From: Acholeplasmataceae bacterium
GTDB lineage: Bacteria > Bacillota_I > Bacilli_A > Acholeplasmatales > Acholeplasmataceae
Assembly (NCBI GenBank): GCA_003518475.1
Contig: DOYO01000150.1
Location: forward strand, 2,508 to 9,558
DNA: 7,051 nt
Direction of reading: 5' to 3'
A program made the position numbers and the translations under genes. The notes under the pieces are model-generated. The model made no database searches, was not told the DNA's origin, and worked only from the letters and a program-made list of their open reading frames with translations. Shown here piece by piece: positions 1-5,890 of this stretch (position 1 is the stretch's first letter; each line of letters begins with the position of its first letter).

Positions 1-8
1 ATTTATTC

Positions 9-14
9 TATAAT
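9..14 (+). promoter_or_regulatory. Candidate -10 box for the leucine-rich-repeat gene
   Basis: A perfect TATAAT lies 42 bases before the preferred ATG at 56 and would give a leader of about 35 bases. The matching -35 box would fall at or beyond the window edge, so only half of the promoter can be judged. In such AT-rich DNA a lone TATAAT is weak evidence. Confidence 0.35.
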
Positions 15-55
15 CCAAGATAGGATGAATAACAAGAAATAGGAGTGTGATAAAT

Positions 56-778
56 ATGTTGCCAAAAAAATATTTCTTTTCATTTTTTGATGATCCTGAA
101 CATCCAAATGGTGAAAATATACAAATTGCTGGACTTGATCAAGTTTCTTTTGAGCAATTTATTGATAAATACGGATCCCGATTTCGTAGAATCTGTCTTA
201 ACTCATGCAAATCCATAAATGATTTATCTCCGTTATCAAAACTGGAAAACTTAGAGTATATACAAATCGCTTGGAATACACAAGCTGAAACTCTTTGGGA
301 TATGACTCGAAATACAAAGCTACATACATTAATTCTAAGTTCTATGAGTAAGATGAAATCATTAAAATTTATTGATACTGCGCCTAACTTAAAAGTCTTT
401 TGGAGAGGTGATGGTATGTGGATCACAGGTGAATGTGAATCATTATTTCCTCTTCAAAATAGTTCAATAGAAGTTTTAGGTTTTGAATTCAAAAAAATCA
501 ATGACTTAGATATTGAACCACTAATAAAAATGAAACACCTAAAAGAACTATATTGTCATCCTTTCATGTTTGAACTAGAGCAATGTGTAGAATTTTCCTT
601 TAGGAGACCTGATGTAATCGGAAATATTTCTAAGCCATATATCAATTGGGGGAATGGCATAATGACCGTTGGGAAAAGAGGGCGTATGTTTCCTAATCCT
701 GTTGATAACAAAATATTGGAAAAATATGAAGATCGATGGAACCAAACTCTACAGAAAATTAAGAACACTAGATTATAG
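56..778 (+). CDS. Degenerate leucine-rich-repeat protein, function unknown
   Basis: This encodes a 240-residue protein without signal peptide or membrane segment, so it is probably cytoplasmic. The ATG at 56 is preferred over an in-frame GTG at 47, because AGGAG at 41-45 is 10 bases from the ATG but only one base from the GTG. Residues about 45-75 read like a leucine-rich repeat (ICLNSCKSINDLSPLSKLEN, then LEYIQI). Looser repeats follow near residues 88-115 (LHTLILSSMSKMKSLKFID) and 138-168 (IEVLGF, then IKMKHLKELYC). The last 40 residues are basic (VGKRGRMFPNP, then a charged helix). Leucine-rich repeats are protein-binding scaffolds; no catalytic motif is visible. Similar stand-alone proteins sometimes accompany toxin-immunity loci, but nothing next to it here supports that role. 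The gene is followed by about 215 bases shared with the convergent lipoprotein gene, in which I see no clear terminator for this strand. It is confidently coding, with weak functional assignment. Confidence 0.75.
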   Translation: MLPKKYFFSFFDDPEHPNGENIQIAGLDQVSFEQFIDKYGSRFRRICLNSCKSINDLSPLSKLENLEYIQIAWNTQAETLWDMTRNTKLHTLILSSMSKMKSLKFIDTAPNLKVFWRGDGMWITGECESLFPLQNSSIEVLGFEFKKINDLDIEPLIKMKHLKELYCHPFMFELEQCVEFSFRRPDVIGNISKPYINWGNGIMTVGKRGRMFPNPVDNKILEKYEDRWNQTLQKIKNTRL

Positions 779-968
779 TTTGGAAGTAATTAGTTTCCAT
801 TTTAGCAGATTAGGATATGTAGAATTGATGTCTTCACAAAGACATGGATATCACAAAGTATATGTATAAACTTCGGGTTTTCTTTTCGGCACCATTTTTT
901 AAAGATATTCATACTTAATGCATTTTTTTATTGACATAGAACCAAAAAATAAAACAATGATTTTGATT

Positions 969-995
969 AAAAAAACCGAGGTGAAAGCCTCGGTT
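969..995 (-). terminator. Intrinsic terminator of the lipoprotein gene
   Basis: A perfect 8-bp stem pairs 974-981 (AACCGAGG) with 988-995 (CCTCGGTT) around a 6-base loop. On the minus strand it is followed by a T-run (A-run at 969-975 on the + strand). On the + strand no T-run follows, so it should act mainly on leftward transcription. The TAA stop codon of the lipoprotein gene (994-996) forms the foot of the stem. Confidence 0.85.
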
Positions 996-3969
996 ATTCA
1001 TGTTGAACCATGGTGGGTATGCATACAACCAGCACACTACCAAATTCATCTGTGATATGAAGGTTAATAGAATAATCACCTGCTTGAAGAAACATCAGAT
1101 GATTCCAATCAATTGCTAGTATACTTCCGTTTTTATCATAGAGGGTAGCATCTTGATATGAGTGAAAAATGTTCTTATAATACATTGATAGTTCATAGGA
1201 ACCTGCTTCAGTAATGGTGAAGTTTATTAAAGTTTCCTGTTGATCGTTAGTTAACAGGATGATTGGCGAAGTTTGTAGATCATCCCACGAATAGATGGGA
1301 AATGTGGTTTCTTCAGGAATATCCAAATAATGGTACGATATACCAAATACACCTTTATAATCACCGGTTAATCCCATCACAAGATCGACTGTTTTTGGTA
1401 TCCAGAAATAACATGTATCTTGGTTGTCAAGCGTGGGATCGATAATACAATCATCATAATAGTATTGGTCTTCGATGGCAATATCAATGAGCAGTAATGA
1501 ATCTGGTTCAAGAATATCAATAAAATAGGGTTCAAGAACAAGTAAACGATCCTGATCGGATGCTGGAACATGTATGGAATAAAATGCATAACCATCATTA
1601 TCCAATGATTCTTCCAGTATGCCATCCACTTCATCAAAATAGAAATCGATAAATTTAGGAGCAGGGTTTTCCCTAACATAGATGTCAGTACTTTGTTTAA
1701 TGGATGACCTAATTTCTACGATATAGAGACCTTCATTAGTCACGGCAAATCGTCCATCATAGACAAGCTCATTGCCAGCTTCATCATAGATCTTAACAAT
1801 CGTATCCAGATAATCTTCATAGACATCAACCGAGTATTCACCTGGACTTAACCAAAGATGCAAGTATTGGGCTCCCTTTTCTAAGACATAGCGATCGTTA
1901 TGGAGTCCTTTAGTAATCAATGCATCGTTCATATCTTTGGGTAAATAGAAATCATAATAGGATTGATCCATTGGTGAGATATAAAACAGCGGCTCCTCAA
2001 TGGATAGTATATATTCAGATTCTGTTTCGATGGTATATGTTTGATTATCAACAGTGACTGAGAGATCGGAAATCGTCATGGTTTCCTGATAACTCTTGAA
2101 GTCATTTGAGAATTCGACGTTGATCTTGAGCTCTTGTCCGGAAAGTCCGGAAATCCCCATTTGTTCGTACAAAATCACTAAGCGTATTCCGCCTATCTTG
2201 AGATGATCAGCATAAAGATAGAGTTCAAATGTAGTGTCATTAATCTGCTTGATTCGATTAATGGAATTTTTTTCTTCATCGCCGAACACGTCATTATACG
2301 CGGACATGAAGCTTTCTTCGGTTGCTTGATCACTTATGATATGATACCTCGAAGCAGGACCCTCAGCTTCATAAATGACTAAATTTCCTTTTGTTCCATC
2401 AATGTCATAACTGTATTCTATGCCAGAACTAGTTTGCAAATAACGGAAATAAAGGTCATCTAAGTTAAATATGCTATATTCTGTGACAGATGTGCCTGAA
2501 ACTATTCTTCCTTCATCATCTTTAAGGTTAAGGGTTGTTGAACCTTGGGAAACATATTGCGGCTGCGCCTCAAAATGTTCATTAAATAAAGCCATAGCTT
2601 CCATATAAGGATCAACATCACCTAAAGGAACAGCTGGAACATCTGGATTGTTTTTTCCTTCTAAGGCGAGACGTATATCTTCATCAATGTATTGATACAG
2701 TTCCTGTTCTAGGTCTTCTGCAAACATGTCTAAATTTTCAATCTGAAACAATTCTTGAATCTCATAGAAGTGATCTAAATCGACTTGATTAAAAAATTCA
2801 AGAGAAGCTTTCGGATGATCGAGATTCATATGATATTGATTGAGTGAGAAGAGGTCATCAGTGAGATCCTCTTTACTTGTCAATTCAATCCAAAGTCCTA
2901 AATGGCCATAGGTAGGTGTATAGGTATAATTAAACCACTCATCATAAATCTTAGTTCCATCATTTAAAAATACACCGGTAGCAATATCAATTTCTTCATC
3001 GTTGCTATCACTCGCGATGACATAATCCCATCCTGTCGCTGTGACAAAATTGACTTGCAATCTAATTTGATCATCATTCATATCATGATCGTCATAGCGA
3101 TACACACCGCCATACTCATCAAAAATATCATACGTTTCACCCACGATGTCACCATCAACGATACTTAGGTAAGTCTGTGAGTTGGTTTCTCGATCAAAGC
3201 GTGAGATTGTATAACCTTTTGTTTCAGGTTCTTCAGATTCAATGATTTCAGAACCCACACTGATGGAGAACTCTTCATCGAGTTCGATATTGACATAACT
3301 GAGATGTGCGTTTGATTCACCCTGGTTTATATAGATTGCTTCCTTGTTTTCTAAGAACTTGAAATAATTATAATTAAGATGGAGGTCGGTCCCTAAAGAC
3401 TCTTGATTAAGATCATAGTAATAAGTAAACTGCTGATAGTCCAAAAGATTGTCGTTAAGACTTAATTTTAAGTAGGTGTGTGTTGTTCCCATTAAGGCAT
3501 CAATCAGAATATAACCTTCTGATGATTTCACAAATTTAAAGGTAGCACCTGATAATGAAGATGGAATGAAATCTTGATTGAGTTCAATATTTTCATTGCC
3601 AGAGATTGCTGCTTTGATGATTTGAACTAAATCCTTTGTTGTGAGAAGATGCTGATAATAAGTATCATTGACCTTATCAAATGTACTTGCATAATGTGAT
3701 GCTAAGATATCTTCTCGTAAAATAGTGACTAACCACTCATCAATAGATGATGTATCCGTGGTTCTCACACTTGCTTTCCTTGCTTCACGAGGCGCTTCAT
3801 GTTGGTTAACAATGGAATTAAGATGTTCTTCATAAATCAAAAAATCGCTATAAAAATCTTCGAAGCTAAAAAGGTTTTTTGGCAGATTCGAATCCTCATT
3901 TTGATCTTTACAACCGTAAATCATGAATAAAAAAGTGAACAAAAGTGTCATAAGCAACCATTTTTTCAT
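994..3969 (-). CDS. Large acidic surface lipoprotein with PPC-like C-terminal beta domains
   Basis: This encodes a 991-residue predicted lipoprotein. The N-terminus is a type II signal peptide: MKKW, a hydrophobic stretch 5-18 and a lipobox IYGC with Cys20 as the lipid-attached residue. The mature protein should sit on the outer face of the membrane. Residues about 30-130 look helical. Residues 140-440 and 470-670 are rich in beta-type sequence and in Asp, Glu and Tyr. A Pro-containing linker (NPDVPAVPLGDVDP, 441-454) separates the two halves. Residues about 690-757 (YLHLWLSPGEYSVDVYED, then VKIYDEAGNEL) and about 905-980 (TEAGSYELSMYY, then ATLYDKNGS) resemble bacterial pre-peptidase C-terminal (PPC-like) beta sandwiches. 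This is pattern resemblance only. Cys841 and Cys853 lie 12 apart and could form a disulfide. No protease or hydrolase motif is evident, so substrate binding or adhesion are guesses. The start is set by the signal peptide and by a GGGGG-type ribosome site at 3980-3984, 10 bases upstream. The gene is monocistronic, with its own promoter and terminator. Confidence 0.9.
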   Translation of the reverse strand: MKKWLLMTLLFTFLFMIYGCKDQNEDSNLPKNLFSFEDFYSDFLIYEEHLNSIVNQHEAPREARKASVRTTDTSSIDEWLVTILREDILASHYASTFDKVNDTYYQHLLTTKDLVQIIKAAISGNENIELNQDFIPSSLSGATFKFVKSSEGYILIDALMGTTHTYLKLSLNDNLLDYQQFTYYYDLNQESLGTDLHLNYNYFKFLENKEAIYINQGESNAHLSYVNIELDEEFSISVGSEIIESEEPETKGYTISRFDRETNSQTYLSIVDGDIVGETYDIFDEYGGVYRYDDHDMNDDQIRLQVNFVTATGWDYVIASDSNDEEIDIATGVFLNDGTKIYDEWFNYTYTPTYGHLGLWIELTSKEDLTDDLFSLNQYHMNLDHPKASLEFFNQVDLDHFYEIQELFQIENLDMFAEDLEQELYQYIDEDIRLALEGKNNPDVPAVPLGDVDPYMEAMALFNEHFEAQPQYVSQGSTTLNLKDDEGRIVSGTSVTEYSIFNLDDLYFRYLQTSSGIEYSYDIDGTKGNLVIYEAEGPASRYHIISDQATEESFMSAYNDVFGDEEKNSINRIKQINDTTFELYLYADHLKIGGIRLVILYEQMGISGLSGQELKINVEFSNDFKSYQETMTISDLSVTVDNQTYTIETESEYILSIEEPLFYISPMDQSYYDFYLPKDMNDALITKGLHNDRYVLEKGAQYLHLWLSPGEYSVDVYEDYLDTIVKIYDEAGNELVYDGRFAVTNEGLYIVEIRSSIKQSTDIYVRENPAPKFIDFYFDEVDGILEESLDNDGYAFYSIHVPASDQDRLLVLEPYFIDILEPDSLLLIDIAIEDQYYYDDCIIDPTLDNQDTCYFWIPKTVDLVMGLTGDYKGVFGISYHYLDIPEETTFPIYSWDDLQTSPIILLTNDQQETLINFTITEAGSYELSMYYKNIFHSYQDATLYDKNGSILAIDWNHLMFLQAGDYSINLHITDEFGSVLVVCIPTMVQHE

Positions 3970-4046
3970 TGTATCAATACCCCCAAGACATGTTTTTTTA
4001 TTAAGTGATAAAAAATAGATAGTTCTAATCGTTTATATATATAAAA

Positions 4047-4076
4047 ATTATATCACTAATGTAACTGATGTTAAAG
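4047..4076 (-). promoter_or_regulatory. Extended -10 promoter of the lipoprotein gene
   Basis: Read on the minus strand, TGATATAAT (complement of 4047-4055) is a full TGnTATAAT extended -10 element. A weak -35 (TTTAAC, complement of 4070-4075) lies 17 bases upstream. Transcription would begin near 4040, giving a leader of about 70 bases to the ATG at 3969. An extended -10 tolerates a poor -35, which fits what is seen. Confidence 0.6.
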
Positions 4077-4236
4077 CCTGATTTTGAATTTTATAGTTTC
4101 TTAGTGTCATAAAATCTAAGATTTGCTGCTCTCTTTTCCTATGATGGAAAAATTCGAGGAATGCAAGAAGTGGAAAAACTTAACATGCTCCATTTGAAGT
4201 TGATCTAGATACCATTGATATAGCTAGGTTGTAATA

Positions 4237-4252
4237 AGGATTATATAATCCT
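4237..4252. repeat. Perfect 16-bp palindrome, possible operator
   Basis: AGGATTATATAATCCT equals its own reverse complement with no central spacer. A gapless palindrome of this length suits binding by a dimeric repressor, and it lies about 83 bases upstream of the TTGACA box at 4335. It contains TATAAT-like sequence on both strands, so it could instead be a chance product of AT-rich DNA. Confidence 0.6.
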
Positions 4253-4291
4253 GATTCGGAGAATGGATTGGAATTTAAGTTTTTTTGAAAG

Positions 4292-4323
4292 TGAGAATTA
4301 AAAGTGATCAATGAGAATTGAAA
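4292..4323 (+). repeat. Tandem 12-bp direct repeat, spaced 20 bp
   Basis: TGAGAATTAAAA (4292-4303) and TGAGAATTGAAA (4312-4323) differ at one base and start exactly 20 bp apart, close to two helical turns. The second copy ends 11 bases before the TTGACA at 4335. This spacing and position suit a pair of activator or repressor sites on one face of the DNA, which is inference. Confidence 0.45.
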
Positions 4324-4334
4324 CTATATTCTTG

Positions 4335-4364
4335 TTGACATTAAGTTTTTATCACTTGTGTTAT
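4335..4364 (+). promoter_or_regulatory. Candidate promoter of the antisense structured RNA
   Basis: A perfect -35 box TTGACA (4335-4340) is followed after 18 bases by TGTTAT (4359-4364), a four-of-six match to TATAAT. The expected start, about 7 bases after the -10, is near 4371, exactly where the first long hairpin of the proposed RNA begins. The -10 box is imperfect, so the call rests on this agreement and on the strong -35. Confidence 0.45.
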
Positions 4365-4400
4365 TCTAATATATATCAAGTCTTTTAATTCAGTTAGTCT

Positions 4401-4423
4401 AAAAAAGCCACAAAAACATGGCT
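4401..4423 (-). terminator. Possible terminator of the transposase mRNA
   Basis: On the minus strand AGCCA and TGGCT (4419-4423 with 4406-4410) close an 8-base loop and are followed by six T residues (A-run 4401-4406 on +). The stem is only 5 bp, so termination may be partial. It lies about 37 bases after the transposase stop codon, a sensible position. Confidence 0.45.
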
Positions 4424-4459
4424 GAAATGATATTTACTTGATATATCGCTACGAAATGA

Positions 4460-5683
4460 CTATACTATGGGTGTAACCGAGTGGTTTTGGTTATACTGAC
4501 TCAAGTAAGTCAAATCATTTTTGCACAGGGTGAAAATGATGCGTAATAGTTTGGTGGTACAAGCTATTACAGAAGCGTAGTGATGCTTATTTTCGCTACG
4601 CTTTTTTCTATAATAAACCAAGATGGGGTTTTGAGGATTCAATCTAGAAGATGATCTGATGATTGTAGAAACTGCATTAAATAAAGCTTTTCTAGCATGT
4701 TTATTACCACGTTTAGAAATGTGCCCATGGTAGTCGATAGACTTACCGGATTGAGTGATGGTAGGATCAAGACCACACGCTGCAGTGAGTTGTTTAACGG
4801 TTCTATAAGAAGACAAATCTTTGAGTTCAGCAACCAGCAAGGCAGCCATATAGGGGCTGATGCCAAAGATAGAAACAATCTTATGAAAATCCGGTCTAGT
4901 CTGAACTAAATCAATCAGGTGATTTTGATGATGTGTAATTTTATCATCGAGGTCTAAAATGAGGTTGGAGAGCTCAACGAATTCATCTACGACAACGTCA
5001 TCTTGTGAAACAGAATAGAGTGTCATCTTTGCAAGATCCTTAATCCTTTGAGCAGTCTTCAAAAAGCGACGATCTATCCGTTTATGCATAGAAGCGAGTA
5101 CTGTAGCAAGCCTATCAACTCTCTGATGGATCAGTAGTTCTGGATGCGGGAACGCCTTCAGTAAAGTCATATGGTCTGATTTGAACTTGATATCATTGGT
5201 AAGTGTATATTCATATAAGGGAAAGATAAGTTCTGAAAGTTGATGATATCTATTCTTATAGCGAACCATACTTTCATTGAGGGTAAAAACGTGCCTTGAG
5301 ATGCTCTGCAGTTGATGGTAAATGGGTAAGTGCTTCTTTTGGAGGTTGAATTTCTTTTCAAAATAGATGGCAGCGAGATTGACACAATCTATGAAATCGG
5401 TTTTCGTTTTCCTAAGATTTCGCTTATGCTCTCTAGAAATGATAGGGTTCAGGATAATCACGACAAATCCCAGGTTCTCAAAGAATGAAACAACGGGATA
5501 GTGATACATTGATGTTGACTCCAAAATGATTTCAGTCTGACTGATATCCAATTTGGATGCAAGAGTAACAAACTCCTCCTTGACATGATGAATCTCATAA
5601 GGGGCAATCAAGGGTTCTAGCTGGCCATTAAAAAGTCCAACCACTGACTTTCCTTTGGCAATATCAAACGATAAGCAATACAT
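4460..5683 (-). CDS. IS110-family transposase (DEDD recombinase)
   Basis: This 407-residue protein has full length for the family. The N-terminal RuvC-like domain shows the DEDD set: Asp7 in SFDIAKGKS, Glu55 in ILESTS, and Asp96 and Asp99 in KTKTDFIDC. A mostly helical middle (about 110-255) resembles the family's coiled-coil region. The C-terminal Transposase_20-type domain follows (about 266-345: IVSIFGISPYMAALLVAELK, AACGLDP, then HISKRGNKHARKALF). Ser312 in QSGKS is the best candidate for the serine nucleophile known from this family; Ser315 is an alternative. The segment YYRKKRSENKHHYA, common near the end of these proteins, is also present. Family members excise a circular form and insert site-specifically using an RNA guide encoded in the element. 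The start is supported by AGAAAGGA at 5693-5700, 9 bases upstream. The last 49 or so codons overlap the structured antisense RNA. No frameshift or missing catalytic residue is seen. Confidence 0.93.
   Translation of the reverse strand: MYCLSFDIAKGKSVVGLFNGQLEPLIAPYEIHHVKEEFVTLASKLDISQTEIILESTSMYHYPVVSFFENLGFVVIILNPIISREHKRNLRKTKTDFIDCVNLAAIYFEKKFNLQKKHLPIYHQLQSISRHVFTLNESMVRYKNRYHQLSELIFPLYEYTLTNDIKFKSDHMTLLKAFPHPELLIHQRVDRLATVLASMHKRIDRRFLKTAQRIKDLAKMTLYSVSQDDVVVDEFVELSNLILDLDDKITHHQNHLIDLVQTRPDFHKIVSIFGISPYMAALLVAELKDLSSYRTVKQLTAACGLDPTITQSGKSIDYHGHISKRGNKHARKALFNAVSTIIRSSSRLNPQNPILVYYRKKRSENKHHYASVIACTTKLLRIIFTLCKNDLTYLSQYNQNHSVTPIV
4571..4607 (+). terminator. Intrinsic terminator on + strand, inside the transposase coding region
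   Basis: AAGCGTAG (4573-4580) pairs perfectly with CTACGCTT (4596-4603). In RNA the stem reaches 13 bp with 4571-4572 and 4581-4583 added, and it runs into a T-run (4602-4607). This is a textbook intrinsic terminator for rightward transcription. On the other strand the same bases encode transposase residues around KKRSENKHHYAS. It would end the antisense RNA and also block outside transcription from entering the element. Confidence 0.6.
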
Positions 5684-5750
5684 GATAAAACATCCTTTCT
5701 TTGAACAGCAACTTCACCCCTACCTTAGACGACTTGATCATGCAGTTGAT

Positions 5751-5766
5751 ATGGATTCAAAGACCC
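5751..5766. repeat. 16-bp direct repeat, copy 1
   Basis: ATGGATTCAAAGACCC is repeated without mismatch at 5819-5834, 68 bp away. This copy lies in the weaker, transposase-proximal hairpin of the presumed bridge RNA. Confidence 0.85.
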
Positions 5767-5818
5767 GATATTCTCAAAATAAATACGTCGAAAGAAAGAT
5801 GAAAAGCCAGACACAAGA

Positions 5819-5834
5819 ATGGATTCAAAGACCC
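5819..5834. repeat. 16-bp direct repeat, copy 2
   Basis: This is identical to 5751-5766. The copy forms the tip of the 8-bp stem-loop at 5804-5851. The ten bases AGAATGGATT that cover its left edge (5816-5825) also occur at 4260-4269, beyond the other end of the transposase. Confidence 0.85.
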
Positions 5835-5873
5835 TTGATACAATCTGGCTTAATCAACGTGCTGTTCTCTATA

Positions 5874-5879
5874 ATTATA
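5874..5879 (-). promoter_or_regulatory. Candidate -10 box for the transposase and its leader RNA
   Basis: The minus strand reads TATAAT here, and transcription would start near 5867, just ahead of the stem-loops. No good -35 box is visible 16-18 bases upstream. In IS110-type elements a full promoter is often completed only in the circular junction form, with -35 and -10 on opposite ends. A lone -10 box would fit that, but AT-rich chance is an equal explanation. Confidence 0.3.
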
Positions 5880-5890
5880 AAACAGCTTTA

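Larger units (their letters stand above)
4056..4370. other. Intergenic stretch without a recognisable gene
   Basis: No frame of useful length exists on either strand. The longest + strand frames (around 4115-4205) are about 25-32 codons, lack a ribosome site and match no family I recognise; they may be a gene remnant or chance. The stretch contains a 16-bp palindrome, a pair of 12-bp direct repeats and a TTGACA-type promoter, each listed separately. It lies between the lipoprotein promoter and the 3' end of the insertion sequence. The exact junction with that element cannot be placed from one sequence. Confidence 0.5.
4371..4607 (+). ncRNA. Candidate structured antisense RNA over the 3' end of the transposase gene
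   Basis: About 237 bases fold locally into six hairpins. (A) 4371-4381 with 4436-4446, a perfect 11-bp stem enclosing 4389-4396 with 4419-4426. (B) 4470-4481 with 4486-4497, loop TGGT. (C) 4497-4501 with 4508-4512. (D) 4514-4524 with 4530-4540. (E) 4543-4553 with 4560-4570. (F) 4571-4583 with 4593-4605, ending in a T-run. Spacers between B and F are two bases or fewer. About eleven pairs are G-U in the + strand RNA, for example 4522-4532, 4523-4531, 4550-4563 and 4581-4595. Each would be an A-C mismatch in the minus strand RNA, so the fold points to a + strand transcript. It runs antisense to the last 49 or so codons of the transposase and about 90 bases beyond. A promoter sits at its 5' end and a terminator at its 3' end. 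It matches no RNA family I recognise. It could regulate transposase expression or be an independent RNA gene. Function is unknown. Confidence 0.55.
5730..5886 (-). ncRNA. Candidate bridge (guide) RNA of the IS110 element
   Basis: IS110-group elements are known to encode a bridge RNA upstream of the transposase on the same strand, with two internal-loop hairpins that pair with donor and target DNA. The upstream region here folds in that manner. AAGCCAGA and TCTGGCTT (5851-5844 with 5811-5804) form a perfect 8-bp stem. Inside it a second stem, CAAGGGU with AUUCUUG, includes two G-U pairs that exist only on the minus strand. A second hairpin is CGAC with GTCG (5790-5787, 5733-5730) around TTGA with TCAA (5777-5774, 5749-5746), leaving internal loops of about 9 and 12 bases. 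A third stem, 5861-5866 with 5881-5886, lies at the 5' end. The short stems in the second hairpin keep confidence modest. RNA ends are guesses. Confidence 0.4.
4371..5890 (-). mobile_element. IS110-family insertion sequence, ends not resolved
   Basis: The element is defined by an intact IS110-type transposase plus structured non-coding sequence on both sides. Members of this family usually lack terminal inverted repeats and make no or very short target duplications, so the ends cannot be read from one copy. The limits given are approximate: the left edge is set by the 11-bp inverted repeat at 4371, the right edge by the last stem-loop of the upstream region (5861-5886). An 8-bp inverted pair, ATCAAGTC (4375-4382) and GACTTGAT (5731-5738), flanks the transposase and might be subterminal. 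The element lies between the divergent lipoprotein and membrane-protein genes and seems to break neither. The intact frame suggests a recent or still active copy. Confidence 0.55.

Noticed and set aside
47..55. GTG at 47 as start of the leucine-rich-repeat gene
   Set aside because: It lies one base after AGGAG, too close for initiation; the ATG at 56 has normal spacing.
669..869. Rightward 66-codon frame overlapping the end of the first gene
   Set aside because: It overlaps the clear coding frame for 110 bases in another phase and has no ribosome site or recognised motif.
869..905. Terminator for the first gene near CTTCGGG and the T-run at 895-900
   Set aside because: I could not find a stable stem in front of the T-run.
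994..3969. Mycoplasma-type code with TGA as tryptophan
   Set aside because: All tryptophans in the long frames are TGG, and the genes stay open over their full length under the standard code.
4115..4205. Short frames in the intergenic region (about 25-32 codons, including one reading MMEKFEECKKWKN)
   Set aside because: There is no convincing ribosome site, no family match by eye and length typical of chance; at most a decayed fragment.
4697..4909. Rightward 70-codon frame inside the transposase
   Set aside because: It is antisense to the conserved C-terminal domain, with no start signals and a low-information protein.
5751..5834. CRISPR array or tracr-type RNA, suggested by the two 16-bp repeats and the hairpin series
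   Set aside because: There are only two repeats with a 52-bp gap, no cas genes, and no repeat/anti-repeat pair between the repeats and the 4371-4607 RNA.
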